Positions 1 to 11,685 of a stretch of 64,000 nt of DNA are shown in pieces (position 1 is the stretch's first letter; each line of letters opens with the position of its first letter). The translations under genes and the position numbers were made by a program. This DNA is from Morella rubra. Taxonomy: Eukaryota; Streptophyta; Magnoliopsida; Fagales; Myricaceae. The notes under the pieces are model-generated. The model was not told the origin of the DNA. It ran no database searches and saw only the letters and a program-made list of their open reading frames with translations. The DNA lies in NCBI GenBank assembly GCA_003952965.2, contig CM025854.1:8208107-8272106 (forward strand), read 5' to 3'.

Positions 1-2079
1 CTAGCTATATATAAACTAAACTTTTGAGTGAGAACAACTTCCTCCGTTCAAAACAAGCAACTTCCAAGTTCCAATGTACGTGGTTCTACATAAATATTTG
101 TAAAAAGAAGAAGCAACCAGTGTACGCACCTAATTTTTCCAGATCAACCGCAAAGCATATGGCCATACACGATCCCCAACTCTCAGAGTCTCACCCAGCC
201 CTTATTAAATTCTCACCTCCCAAACGTAATCTACGGAATTTAATCTCCAATTAATTGGTAGGAACCAGAAGTGGAAGAAAGTGGAATCCGGAGATTGGAC
301 CAGATCTATGGTGATGATCTCCCACATGAACCTCATGTCTCCGTCGTCGCTTGCGTTAAAATGAAGGGCATTTGCTCTCCACTCCGGCCATGACACTTTA
401 AGACTGCATTTGTTTATCAATTATCAATTTTGATACATTATACCTTTTAACTATAAATATTAGATGTTTTTAAAAAAAAACTATAAATATTAAATACTTA
501 ATTTGCACCTCAAATTACCTACTTTAACATATTTTATCTTCCAATTACTAATGTTTTAACACTTTACACTATATATCTGACAATAATATTTTCGATCATT
601 TAATGAATTGACAATAATATCCTCAACATATGCAAACTGAGTTAGAAACTTTATCATCTTTTGAGTCCAAATTGGAGTTTATAGTTTTGACAATCAGGCC
701 GCCTCCAAAGGTAACAAAATCGAGAACTGACTTTTAAGATTATTCCCATGAGCTGAGACTGATAAAATAAAACCTCATAGAATAACAGAAAAAAAAAAAA
801 CAAAATAAAAGCAAAAAATTAACCACGTCAAGGTAAGAACTTCAAAACAAAAACTAAATGAATCAAACAAAACGAAACAACTTAAAGCCTCAATAGAAAT
901 GCAAAAAGTACAAAACACACGATGAACAAAAATAATTACACAAAAAAAAACAAATGAAAATCTAATATAAATGAGATTGATGGAGAAATATAAAAGGGAA
1001 AATGACAATTTAAATACTCAAACCATTACTCTTTATGGAATGTACGCTCTAACAATTAATCTTGGCACACTGCAGGCAATCAAAATTGCCAATCTGATTT
1101 TTAATACACACTCATATTAAGATTTAACTGTTAAAATTAATAATTTAGGGGAACAATGCATGTGTTAATATTAGTCATTTATGCATTGGGCTCGGATGGG
1201 CTTAGCCCAGCTGAGATGCACATTAACTGGATTAAGAGCATAAAAATCCTGAACACTTAAATTGACTCTACAGCTCAAGTACCAATTAAGTCAACGACTT
1301 GCTTGCAGGTCTTAGGATTCGAGCCTACTTCCACTCATTTGATAGGGTTCATCTCGGAGCGAAAGTCGGTTATTCTAATTATTGAGCTATTGCATACCTA
1401 TCTCCCTTGGGGGCAAAACATTGTTATTTATTATAACAATAAACTCCGCATGGATTAAGTAAAAGTTTGTGCATGTAATCAAGTAGTAAATGGATCGTAT
1501 AGGAATTATTTTTTCCAAGAGAAAAGAAAAAAGGATATAGGAATCCTATTCACAAGGAAAAAGTATGATTTCAAGATCTCCTTAATCGCAGTGAAACTCC
1601 GCGGATGAATCGATGCCAGTACGACTTCTGATAGTCTACACATGAATAGTATCCCACGCAAAAATTAAAGTGATGGAAACTGTCGGCATATTATAACATA
1701 GCTAGGAGACTGGACATTTTTACAGATCATATATATATATGGTTGTTGAGTAATTCCGGATCATGCAATATCATTTTAATTTCCTGCACATCCCCGAATA
1801 GATGTGGTTGTCGAATTCATTGTCAAATCTCTTGGAGTATTTAATATTGTCACAACTCATGTTTATATATACAGAATACACTAGATTGATTGATTGTCTG
1901 TAGGGAATCGGGATCACTATAAACTAGTGAACTAATTATTGGTCCCGGTTTACAGCTCGCAGCGAGCTTGGTTGTCTGTTTCTCTGAGTCCTTTCCTCTG
2001 TGCTAGCTCACTGCTCAACCTAATTCATTAATGACTCCCCGTTCTGACTGGACTTTAAAACTACGCCACACGAGTTTCA
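1..2079. other. AT-rich intergenic DNA without a gene
   Basis: No ORF here has recognisable protein similarity, and the short ORFs are low-complexity. The stretch has several A or T homopolymers, a short (AT)n run near 1729-1740 and a tRNA-like patch annotated separately. I see no promoter or splice pattern that supports a host gene. Confidence 0.6.
1313..1402 (-). repeat. tRNA-like sequence, possible SINE head
   Basis: Read on the minus strand, a box A-like string TAGCTCAATAATTAGAAT (near 1393-1376) is followed by a box B-like string GGCTCGAATCC (near 1326-1316). The spacing is longer than in a true tRNA gene and I could not fold a convincing cloverleaf. A decayed tRNA-derived SINE head or tRNA pseudogene fits; a functional tRNA does not. 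Confidence 0.3.
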
Positions 2080-2087
2080 ATTAGCAA

Positions 2088-3237
2088 CGGTGGCGTATCT
2101 AGGATATAAAATGAGTGGGGTTGAATTTCTAAGGCAAAATTATTAAAAAAAAATTTCCACATAATGTAAAAAGTGTCGGAAGTAGTTTTAATGAATTGGG
2201 CCTAATAAATTAGAAGCAAAAACACTCTTTTTTTGCTCCTCTAGAAGCAAATACTCTCACGTCTAAAATTCTTTCATATAAAGACAATAAAGACAGTATA
2301 GACACAAAAGGTAATAAAATATAACATACTAACTAGTCCAATATTGAAACAGCCATAAGCAATTAAGTATCAAGTCAGAAGTATTAGCATTGAATGATTG
2401 AAACAATCATTCAGCCAAGAAAAACCTTAAAAAAAAAAAAAAATCAGCACAGTAGCACCATAGTCCATAACTATAAGCAAATAAGCAAATAATCTGATAA
2501 TAAAAAATGATAAATCATGAGAAATTTAAAAGTAAACAACTAATCATGAGAAATAAGAAATTATTCATGAAATGATTAAAATTTGAAACATAAATGGCTA
2601 AATTGAAAAATTAAATTAAACTAAATAGTCTAAATTGCACATACCTGGAGTGGAGAGGCAGTCAGGCAGTCGACAGAGAGTTCCGGTGGCTGGTGGACCG
2701 ATGGTGCTTGGCCGGTGGGCGGCACCTGAGAGTAGAGGCGAGATGTGAGATTATTGGGAATAAAAAAAAAAGAAACAAGAGAATGAGAGAGATGGTGGGC
2801 AGGTGGGCCATGGGCTTACCTGGGTTGGGCGGCGTGCTGTTTGTCGGGGATGGCGGAGGGCATTGGGCGGGGCAATGGCAGTGGCAACAGTGAGCAGTGA
2901 GTGAGAGAGAGGCGTGAGGGCTGCTGGGCTGAGGGAGAGCTGGAGAGATCGTAGAGAGTGAGAGAGAGGCATGCAAATTTTTTTTTAAAATCAGAGGGTG
3001 AAATGGCACCGTTTCACCCTTTGATTTAAAAAAAAAATTAAGGAAGCAGGCCACACGGGACTGGGCCAGTGGGTGCGCCCCCGCTGGCCCCGTCCCGCTC
3101 CCACTGGCCCTGGAAGCAGGTCTGGGCCAGTGTGGGCAAGCCTGCTTCTTAATAACAAAAAAAAAAAAAAATTTGCAAAAGATTTTTGGAGCCAGTGGGG
3201 GCGGTCGCCCCCACCCGCACCCCCTGGTCCGCCTCTG
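2088..3237. mobile_element. Non-autonomous hAT element (about 1.15 kb)
   Basis: The left end reads CGGTGGCGTATCTAGG and the right end, reverse-complemented, reads CAGAGGCGGACCAGGG; they match at about 10 of 16 positions and resemble the usual plant hAT end CAGNGGCGGA. The flanks are ATTAGCAA (2080-2087) and ATTAGTAA (3238-3245), an 8-bp target duplication with one mismatch, as expected for hAT. The interior is GA- and GC-rich near the right end, with a small inverted repeat (GGGTGAAA...TTTCACCC, about 2995-3022). No transposase is encoded. The long ORFs on both strands in 2660-3540 are low-complexity and I do not treat them as genes. Confidence 0.65.
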
Positions 3238-3245
3238 ATTAGTAA

Positions 3246-5790
3246 TGCGTTTTCCTGTCAAAGAATTAGATTTCCAGTACTCCACGCAAATATAATACTC
3301 CACACTTGGATCCTCCACATCCAATCACACAAGAAGCATAATCTCAGTTTCGTTGGCCGTGATCTTGGAGAGGATCTGTCTATGACAGCAGTACTGAAGA
3401 AAAACAGTAGAAATTATATCTTGGATCCCCTCCATTTATCTGTACATATTTACATGGAAAACAGATCTTTGAACACGATTTCCGGAATAAGAACTCTCTC
3501 GAGAGAACAGATGAGAAATGACAGTCTTATCATTAATTGACCAACAAGTGGCGTACGTACGTACGACCGGCCATATTGTGGGGCTGGCTAGCTCCTTCAC
3601 ATTCACTGCTTATTCCTTTCGTGCACCAAAGGTGTGGTCCATGCCCTTCATGCATTTTGTACTAATTAAACGATCGACCGAAAGAAACGAAAAGCTTATT
3701 TGTCTTCTTTCCATCATGTGTACATGATTTGTGCAGGAAGAAACCTACAGATAATAATTAAATTAAAGAGTGTCTTACGAGGTTATAACAAGGTTAAAAT
3801 TACTTGTATATTAGAAACACAATGCAACGTGCTGATAAACAAATCTCGCTGATCTTCCTAGGCACGATCACATGTACCCTCGCGTCCACGTAGCGTGCGT
3901 ATTACATCAATTAAGAGACAAAAGGATTAAAATATGCTTACGATGTCTTTAGGTGTAGTGAATATGAAGCAAGTGTTGTATATATTAAAGCATATGAAAA
4001 TGGTGGTCTGAAGAATCAGCAAATTAGATGATCCTTGGGCAAAGCGCTTAGAGGTCCAAAATGTCTGTCAGGGAGAAATGATTTTTCTGTACGTATAAGA
4101 AGTTGACTCTCTTTTTTTTTTCAATATATACTTTCTGATCTGTCCAAATTAGCCCGCCGCGTTATCTACATTAGTGATATGATTATTAACATTGGTAACA
4201 CATGAAAAATAAATTTAAATCAACTTTCAATTATAACAGCCACTACAAGGCATTGAAATAAAGTGAGATCCTATAGCAATCTAGAAACTGCAAATTAAAG
4301 AAAAGAAACGTGTCTGTGTGCTTAGTGATAGAAAGAACTTAAATACTGAATATAGTCACTTTGGACCAATATATCTGTTGTCTTTTCTCCACTTTAATCA
4401 ATCTCTCTTCTCTAAAAGGAGGAGTAGGTGATCAGATGAGAAGAGACGAGAATGGTAGGCAAGCTCATGCAGGTGGTTGAAGGATAGATGAAAGATATAT
4501 ATAGTTCCGATAGCAACGTCTACGGTACTGTCCCGGTCGGTCCAACCAATACGCCCGCCACTGTGTATTTCAGAATCTACGAGAGGAACTAGAATATAGA
4601 TTGCATAAAAGAGCAATTTAGTATCAGCCACTCGATTTTTGTCCCACGTGAATGATCTTATATATGTTGACTACTTTTCAGCATCGACGTCTCATCTGCA
4701 TGCATGGCCCACTGTTTTATTTCGTTCGTGACACTGTTTTGTTTTTTTTGGCTTCATCTATTTGCACAGGGCCGGAACCGAAGAGAATAATTACAGAAGT
4801 ACGAGAGCCAAGGACTGTAACCTATAGGCCTAGCAAATGAAAACAGGTTCCGCGATAATAATTTGCATGCTTTAGTCTGGACCGATTTTCCTTCGTACTG
4901 TTCCATGCACGTCAACAAAACAGACCACACCAAACATTTATTTAGCATGCCACACCAAACAGTCATTGTCATTTTCAAAATATAGTAATCATGGAAAAGA
5001 AAGACAACTACTAACATATCTAGTAAAGACAAGCTGCAAATTACTATTTTACTTTTATAAAATAGTCACGAAAAAAAAAATTATAGAAACAAAATTATCA
5101 TTTAGATATTAAAAAATTATTTTTCGTCTAAATTAACCAAAAATTTTAATAAAAGATACAAAATATTTAAAATCAATAGTTAATTGATGGGTGTAACGTA
5201 AAAAAAATAATAAATTGAAATAGAAAGTATATTAATCTCAATTTATAATTAATTATATACGAGTAACCGCGAGATTAGGATTTTGTTATAACTTCGATCG
5301 GTTCCTTTTTAACCTTGAACTCTTGCACTAAATTTACAAACACAGGGAATTTAGTTAAGAGGGATAGGCTCCTTGAAGCATAATATTTGCACCATTGCTT
5401 CACCATTCCCTAACCAGGGATACTCGTACGTCTGCGGGGCAATCTTTGGTCGCGTAATCGGGCGCCGGCTTGATGGGAAACATCCTACGCTGAATATTCA
5501 TAGATTAATTAAAAAACAGAAGAAAAAACGTCGAAATGAAAGACTGAAAAATAACCTTTTTTTTTTTCAAGTTTTAAGTTATCCAAAATTAATGAAACAG
5601 AAGAGATAATTTCAGCTGCATTATTTATGAAGCATGTTGCAAGTAAAACTCTCTTCTATCTTCGCAACGAGTTTACTTCTCGAAAGGCAATGACTGCACT
5701 TTGGTGCTTTTTATTTAAAACTTGCAGTGTTACTTATAATTCACGTAGTTGTATGGTACTCCCCCTAAAGTACGAGCTCAGCTTCTGATC
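3246..5790. other. Intergenic region upstream of the MYB gene
   Basis: No gene was recognised. The stretch has short unsupported ORFs, a dispersed repeat at 5086-5215, and then the MYB promoter. Motifs that could act in distal MYB regulation cannot be told apart from background here. Confidence 0.5.
5086..5215 (+). repeat. Dispersed AT-rich repeat, copy 1
   Basis: This about 130 bp stretch aligns by eye, with few gaps, to 34136-34260. Both share ACAAAATTATCATTT, then TCTAAATTA(A/G)CC(A/G)AAAATTTTA, then AGTTA(A/G)T(T/G)GATG and a TAA(C/T)GT..AAAAATAAT tail. It is probably a small MITE-like family. Its ends were not defined. Confidence 0.45.
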
Positions 5791-5807
5791 CACGTGTATA
5801 TATATAA
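5791..5807 (+). promoter_or_regulatory. MYB core promoter: G-box abutting the TATA box
   Basis: A perfect G-box CACGTG (5791-5796) runs directly into TATATATATAAG (about 5797-5808). The ATG follows about 55 bp downstream, which implies a start near 5830-5840 and a short 5' UTR. bHLH, bZIP and PIF factors are known to bind G-boxes. A site touching the TATA box would put such binding at the preinitiation complex. The assignment rests on sequence and spacing only. Confidence 0.6.
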
Positions 5808-5860
5808 GGTGGTTTCAACACAGAGAGAGGGAGAATCTGATCAGTGATCAGGGCGCAAGA

Positions 5861-7271
5861 ATGGGAAGGAGGCCATGCTGTGCCAAAGTGGGTATAAACA
5901 GGGGAGCATGGTCTGCCCGGGAGGATAAAATCCTTATGGACTACATTAAAGTTCATGGCGAGGGGAAGTGGAGAGACCTGCCTGAAAGAGCTGGTGCGTA
6001 CGACCTACTAACCCTGTCAGTGCATATGTCGTTTTCTTTCTCATGATCTCCCTTCGTCTCTCTTGGGTATTATTGCATAAATACATACTCATTATATGTT
6101 CGGCTTTCGTAGGTTATCCACACTGATGTCATGTTTAATCTCTTTAGGGCTGAAGCGATGTGGGAAGAGTTGCCGGCTTCGATGGTTGAATTATCTAAGG
6201 CCAGATATCAAGAGAGGCAACATTTCTGTGGAAGAAGAAGAGCTAATTGTCAGATTGCATAAGCTTCTAGGTAACAGGTACATGGAATCTTCTTCTACTT
6301 CTTTTAAGTACTACAAATTTCGCCAGTACCTAAATAATTTTGGCGTCTCTTTGCTGGCTTTTATGCAATTTTTTTCCACCTGTTCAGCCCGTAAAAAAAA
6401 GGATCCGCGTGCGAAGTTCTTCTTTGTCAACTTCCCAAAGGAGAAAATAAATAATTCTCCTTAGTCCTCAGTCCTCAGTCCTCGGTCCTCGGCCGGGAGA
6501 GTTAATGCTCAGTAACTTAATGTGAACTAACTGAGGATAAAGCAGCTTAAAGTTAAGGGAAAAGTACAATTTGTACCCTCCCGTTAGGTAATGTGCTTAA
6601 AAACTGAAAGCCACTTTAATTACGCGGGGTGCTGCAGGTGGTCACTGATTGCTGGGAGATTACCGGGCCGAACAGATAATGAAATAAAGAACTACTGGAA
6701 CACCAATTTAAGCAAGAGGGTGCAGGGTGACAAGATCAATGATTCCAACGAACCAGGCCTTGGCGGCTTGGAAAACAAGGGAAGAAAGTTGGACTGCAAG
6801 CCAGGAATTGATATGGGATCTCACCAGGTGATTCGGACAAAAGCAGTGGGGTGCAAGAAGGTCGTCGTCCCATGGCAACAAGATAAACAAATGATACATA
6901 AAAGCATCGATCCTGGTCGGGATAGCGAAAGCCCGTGCTCTTCTGCCCAGCAAGAGGATAGTTCCTTCCGTTTTCTGACTGATTTCGATATTAATGAACT
7001 TTTGATATCAGATGTGATATGCTCTGAGGGCCATCAAGGGAAACAAATCAATGAATGGGAGAGTACTGTGGTCGATGGAGAAGTTCAAACTCAGCCAGAC
7101 TTTCCAGTTTCTGAACATGGAGCCAAGCTTGATGCTTCAACGAATGAAGCAATTAGGCGAGAGGATTGGAGGGTTAGTGACCCTTTCCAAGCACATGCGT
7201 TGGATCTTCAGACATTAACATATGTTTTAAATTCAGAAGAGGGATGGATAAGTTCAATGCAACTGGATTAG
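5861..7271 (+). CDS. R2R3-MYB transcription factor, TT2-like (proanthocyanidin clade)
   Basis: Three exons, 5861-5993, 6148-6277 and 6638-7271, join at canonical GT-AG sites (phases 1 and 2, the usual R2R3-MYB positions) to give 298 aa. The start is [18 protein letters not shown]2 has Trp17, Trp37 and Trp57; R3 has Ile70, Trp89 and Trp108. The bHLH-binding signature [DE]Lx2[RK]x3Lx6Lx3R is complete at residues 76-95 (Glu76, Leu77, Arg80, Leu84, Leu91, Arg95), so the protein should work in a MYB-bHLH-WD40 complex. VIRTKA (residues 152-157) followed by a Cys-Lys pair resembles the motif after R3 in TT2/MYBPA2-type proteins, which activate proanthocyanidin genes such as ANR and LAR. This clade call is from memory of family motifs. 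The C-terminus is acidic with Trp-containing motifs, as expected of an activator. All splice sites and the frame are intact, and no other host gene is near. Confidence 0.9.
6463..6494 (+). repeat. Heptamer tandem repeat in MYB intron 2
   Basis: About four to five copies of a GTCCTCA/G heptamer lie within the 360-bp second intron. It is a small minisatellite, potentially length-polymorphic, with no evident function. Confidence 0.7.
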
Positions 7272-7544
7272 CTTAAAGCAGACAAGTTGTGACAAATTCT
7301 TCCAACCTGTCTTGTTGCTTCAATTACGTACGCTTTTACAATAAGTAATCGAATATGGTTTTATAAATTAACAGAGATGTTTACTTCTAGGTTTTAACAC
7401 GTCACCAATGACGCCCGGTGTCTATCGCTTCATCTGTCAGTGGAGCTTTTCCCTTCGCAATCTCGACTATGTGATCTACATAAAGTTGCTGGGTCAACTT
7501 TCTTCTTTGAGAAACGCAGATGATCAATTGTGTTAATGTTTGAG
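7272..7544. other. MYB 3' flank
   Basis: This is the presumed 3' UTR and downstream DNA of the MYB gene. There is no strong AATAAA; a weak AATAAG occurs near 7340. No ORF is supported. Confidence 0.4.
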
Positions 7545-8470
7545 TGTTGCCTATCAAATTTAAATTCAAATTGAGTTATATTTTTTTAATAAAAAATTTT
7601 GGATAAATTTAGTCAAAGTGTTAAAGAGATTTTTGAAAGGGTAAAGATATCTTAAAGATGAAGAGCTAAAAAAAAAGGAGCTGACGGCTTGCATCCGCCA
7701 CTGTGAAGAGCTAAAAAAAAAGGAGCTGACCTACGAGCCTTTGAGAAAATTTTGAACCTTTTCAAAATTTGGATTTTTCAAAATTTCTTTCATTTCATTT
7801 GAAACTCAACCAACTTTATAAATACATCCAGAGGTCGACCAAGAAATTGAATTGAGGTCATTCCATAGATATTTTATTCAAGCCTCACTTGAGAGGGAAA
7901 CTTCCTTAGAGATTTGGCTCATAAACCGATCAGATTTTCTTTAGAGTGTTGAACAAGTTTGGCAACTGGAGTTTTCGGTGTTGAAGAACATGGTCATTCT
8001 TGAAGAGTTCATAAGAAGAACCTTAGAGGGCAGAGGGTTAACCATACGGAGCGGGTCTAGGTTGGATTACTTGGATTATTACATCAGGGATAGTCATAGT
8101 CAAGTAATAGGTGGTTGCTCGTGTCTGAATCATCGTTGTAAGGTTTATATCTTAGTGAATTTTGGATGGTTGCTAGCCCGAGTGGTTTTTCCTTTTAATA
8201 GTATTTCAAAGGTTTTCCACTTCGTCAACAAAATATTTATTTTCTCGTGTGATTGATATTTGAATTAATTTCTACTGCTTATTTTGTTGATTGATTTATT
8301 TGTATTCAGATTTAGACTGAACAATTTTAGAACTTGTTTTAAAATTATTATTAATTTTTTAATTTGAGGAAAAATACCTATTCACCTGCTAAGTGTTTGT
8401 TAGGGTATAAATCGGATTTTTCAAATTGATCTATTTTTTTGTTTTGTAGAGGACAATATGTCTCCTCCTC
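7545..8470 (+). repeat. Decayed LTR-like sequence (copia type, plus orientation)
   Basis: A TATA-like TTTATAAATAC near 7813 is followed by a long untranslated-looking stretch, a phrase resembling copia R/U5 regions (AGGTTTTCCACTTCGTCAACAAAATA, 8211-8236) and CTATTCACCTGCTAAGTG (8380-8397), similar to the 3' part of other copia LTRs here. No partner LTR or target duplication was found. It may be a truncated solo LTR. The ends are approximate. Confidence 0.35.
7660..7730 (+). repeat. Short direct repeat (27 bp, twice)
   Basis: TGAAGAGCTA plus an A-tract and GGAGCTGAC occurs at 7659-7685 and 7704-7730, 18 bp apart. It is a local duplication with no gene nearby. Confidence 0.7.
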
Positions 8471-8580
8471 CTCAAAAAATAACCATTGTTGATCCTTCAA
8501 GCACACATACATGCCATTAGGAATCGTCTAATAATGAATCATGCCAAGCTATAAGTTGACTAAATTATATTCTATAGAAC

Positions 8581-8760
8581 CACTACAAGAAATGTGAGCT
8601 TTCATGACTGATTTTTTTGTGACAAAAAAAAATGTCAGGAAAATTAGAATTTTAGTGACAAATTTCAAATTTTGTTAGTAAAGATCTGAAACAAAAATTT
8701 TGGGTGACAAAATGTAACTTTCACAAAAACAAATGGTGGGATTTTTTGAGTGGGTGTGAG
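8581..8760 (+). mobile_element. CACTA element terminus (left end)
   Basis: The sequence begins CACTACAAGAAATGTGAGC, a typical plant CACTA terminal inverted repeat. Subterminal phrases follow, built on GTGACAAATTTCAAATTTTG and GATCTGAAACAAA. Closely similar phrases recur near 60780-60990. No transposase (TNPD/TNPA type) was found next to it. The matching right end cannot be assigned with confidence. Confidence 0.5.
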
Positions 8761-8762
8761 AC

Positions 8763-8940
8763 TTGTGAATCTAGGTGACAACCCCAGAGGAGAGAGGGGG
8801 GAGGGGTGAATTGAGTTTTAATAAAAACTAAACCTTTTTGTATCCAACTCAAATCAAACAAGCGTTTCAGGTATAATAAAGCACAACACAATAAAGAACC
8901 ACAATAAATAATAGAGAGTAAGGGTAGAGATAAGGGCGTA
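8763..8940 (-). repeat. Possible LTR fragment related to copia-A
   Basis: The stretch beginning TGTGAATCTAGGTGACAACC and running into GGGGTGAATTGAGTTTT resembles the plus-strand start of the copia-A LTR family (TGTAAATCCAAGG ... GGGGGTGAATTGGGTTTT). It is short and decayed, and no target duplication was seen. Confidence 0.25.
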
Positions 8941-9571
8941 GTGGACATGTTGGAAGTGAAATTTAATATTCCGACATCCGATTCGTTAACTTGCGGATGT
9001 CCAAAATGGATTCCGCTTTCGCTTCTGACTTTTGCCAGACTTAGCGGAAGCGGTTAACAAAATTTCGATAATGTTTTGGGCCATATTTTTTAGCCCATTT
9101 AAGCCTTATTTATAAAAAAATAAAGATATTATTCATTCATCACAATTTACAAATACAAATATCTATGATATATTATATATCTAATCATTATAATTTATAT
9201 AATAAACTGATGTCAGAAAATTAAAATATATAACCCAAAATTCATATGAACATTTCTCAATTAATTACAAAGATCTCAATTATATAAATGAACACAACAA
9301 GTCTACAAATGAAAATTAAAAATTTACATTGCACTTGCACCACATCAACTCACCAAGACACCAAGTGATTAGAGTTGAATTTTGGAGTAAAATGTTGGCC
9401 ATCCTTTAAAGTTCAAACCAATACAACCATATCATATTATGGTATTAGTTTTGATTGCCATAATATTTAAAAACCAATAACTCATTGTTGATCTTTTTAA
9501 GACCGAAAACAACAACATTCTAGCAGCCTATTTTAAAAACTGAAAACAACAATAACATAAACTCTTTACAT

Positions 9572-9740
9572 AAAATCCAGATTCACAACAAAATCCTAAA
9601 ACATGCAATTCACAAACAAATGTAAAAATAAATCTAAAAACATGCAATTCACAAAATCCATATTCAATAAATCCCAAAACAACATGCAAATAACAAAATT
9701 CAGATTTAATATATCTCAAAACAACATGCAAATCACAAAA
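9572..9740 (+). repeat. Imperfect 42-bp tandem repeat, four copies
   Basis: Units built on AACATGCAATTCACAAAATCC follow one another about every 40-44 bp inside the hAT-1 3' noncoding part. The copies are diverged. This is a minisatellite in decayed TE DNA. Confidence 0.6.
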
Positions 9741-10139
9741 TCCGTAATCACAACTTCACCTAGTAAGTAGTAACCTAGACACCATCACAATTCCTAAAGG
9801 GCTAAAAGAAATATTATGGGCTTAATAATAAAAGTGGTCAAGACTCGATGGAAACAATATACGAAAAACATAGTGTATGCTGACACAACTCGAAATAGAA
9901 GAATATTACAATACGAACTTAGAAGTATCAGCTCAAGTAAGAAGTTTAGAACATCACCAAACGTCAATTAATCACGATCAATGTAGCATTAGAAATCATA
10001 AAAAAAATTTTAACAAGTGAAAGTAGAAATGTAAAATTTTGTATATACCTATGTCCATGATATAACTATCGGGATCTTTTGTCCCATCAATAACTTCAGG
10101 TTCCTTATCCTCATCACCCGCAGAAAGATATGATCTTGG

Positions 10140-11685
10140 ATCTCAACCAATTTTGAGCACAAATGAGTCCCTCACCATTTTTGGTGCCAACAAACTCGGA
10201 AAGAATCTAATACCGACCCCCGTGCTGAAGACAGACTCTGAAGGCACTGTAGTAATAGGGATGGCAAGAACATCTCGAGAAATTCGTGCAAGAACGGAAA
10301 TTTTGGTGCATTCACTCTCCACCAATTGAGGATATCAAAATTAGGATCTCTAGGTTCAACATCCTCCATTAAATATCTCTCCACTTCAGACTTGCTATCC
10401 AGCAAATTCTGTTGTGCCTTAAATTGTGTGAATTCCAAGTAAAGAGGATCATCTACGGGTGCACTAGATGACCCAATCATTTCAAGTTGGCCTTGACTTG
10501 CAGATACACCCCACTACTAGATGACCTATTCACATTACTCTACTCTATAAACAACTGATTTAAGGTTCCTCTCACTAGACTAGTCATCTCTGCACCTAAC
10601 TCCATCCCCAAAGCCTTCTTGAACCAAAAGTCCAACCATATAACCTTGTATTGTGGATCAAGTGTCGCTGCAACAAACAACAATCTGTTAACCTTAGTCA
10701 AATCACCTCAGTATTTATTATACTTCATTTGCATTTTTTTTGCCATGTCTGCCAAGAACAAATCCCCACTTGCTGCATATTTTCCCAAATGCATATGAAT
10801 TTTGGCAAGTTCCGCAAAAAATAAGTTTGTTTGTCACCGTATTTGAAAGCAGATATTCGAACCGTCACCTCATAGAAAGTTGCAAAAACTTAGTAAAATG
10901 TCTCACACGCTCCCAATCCTCAAATTTAGGAGGGCCCAATCCCCTCCCATGCCCCTCCTCAAAAAAAGCTTATCAAAATCCCATCTTCCGCCAACATATC
11001 CTCAAAAACTCTCTGATATTTCTCAGCTGCATCCAACATAATATATGTTGAATTCCAACAGTAGGAACATCAAGCTGCAAAAATCTCTCAATGGGAAACT
11101 TCCTTTTCGCTACACATTTCTTAAACCCATCCATTCGACCGGGAGAGGACTTAACATACTTGACCAAGTTCCTTACTTTGGCCACAGAATCATCCAACTC
11201 CTTCAACCCATCTTGCACAATTAAATTCAAGATATGTTTCCAGGCCAAAATCCCAAATACAATTGTCTACTCTTCACTTGCTCAATGGCCGTATCATTAG
11301 AGGATGCATTATCGACAGTGATTGTAAGGATTTTATCAATCCCCATTCCAACATGCAATCCTCCAACTCCTTCCCAATTGTCGAACCCTTATGATCTGAC
11401 ACCTTACAGAAGGCAAGTATCTTTTTGTGCAATTGTCAAGTACTATCAATGAAGTGTGCAGTGACAGACATATAATTCATGTTTTGGACTGATGTCTATG
11501 TGTCAGTGGTCAAGCAAACTCGTGGTCCATTAAGTACGATACTAGCCTTCAGTTTATATTTTTCTTCCAAGTAAAGTTTCATACAATAACTCATTACTGT
11601 GATTCGAGATGGTACTTTAAATCGAGGCTATGAATCATGTCCTTGAACCCATCATTGCTTACTATTCTAAAGGAAAGCTCATCCA
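10140..11685 (-). pseudogene. hAT-1 transposase, C-terminal two thirds (broken)
   Basis: Fragments of one hAT transposase follow each other on the minus strand in different frames. In order they are: DELSFRIVSNDGFKDMI (near 11670); an RNase H-like core part with HILNLIVQDGLKELDDSVAKV (near 11230); and the C-terminal dimerisation region with FDILNWWRVNAPKFP, then DVLAIPITTVPSESVFSTG (10330-10210). These match the RICESLEEPER/Ac-type hAT layout. Several frameshifts and stops make it inactive. The reading continues across the copia-A insertion into the N-terminal part at 22770-23098. Its family differs clearly from hAT-2, which inserted into it. Confidence 0.75.

Larger units (their letters stand above)
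8960..11685 (-). mobile_element. hAT-1, 3' segment (interrupted element)
   Basis: This is the 3' part of a minus-strand hAT element. Its transposase C-terminal half is at 10140-11680, and the rest lies at 22770-23106 and 27683-28976, beyond two later insertions. The subterminal part holds a hairpin CGACATCCG...CGGATGTCC (8973-9002) and paired GCGGAAGCGG-like strings, as hAT ends often do. The exact terminus and target duplication could not be fixed; 8960 is approximate. Confidence 0.5.

Noticed and set aside
2662..3324. 220-codon minus ORF and overlapping plus ORFs
   Set aside because: Pro/Ser/His-rich low complexity in the GC-rich part of a non-autonomous hAT element, open on both strands, with no domain.
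4398..4631. 77-codon minus ORF upstream of MYB
   Set aside because: No domain, no splice or promoter context, and typical of chance ORFs.
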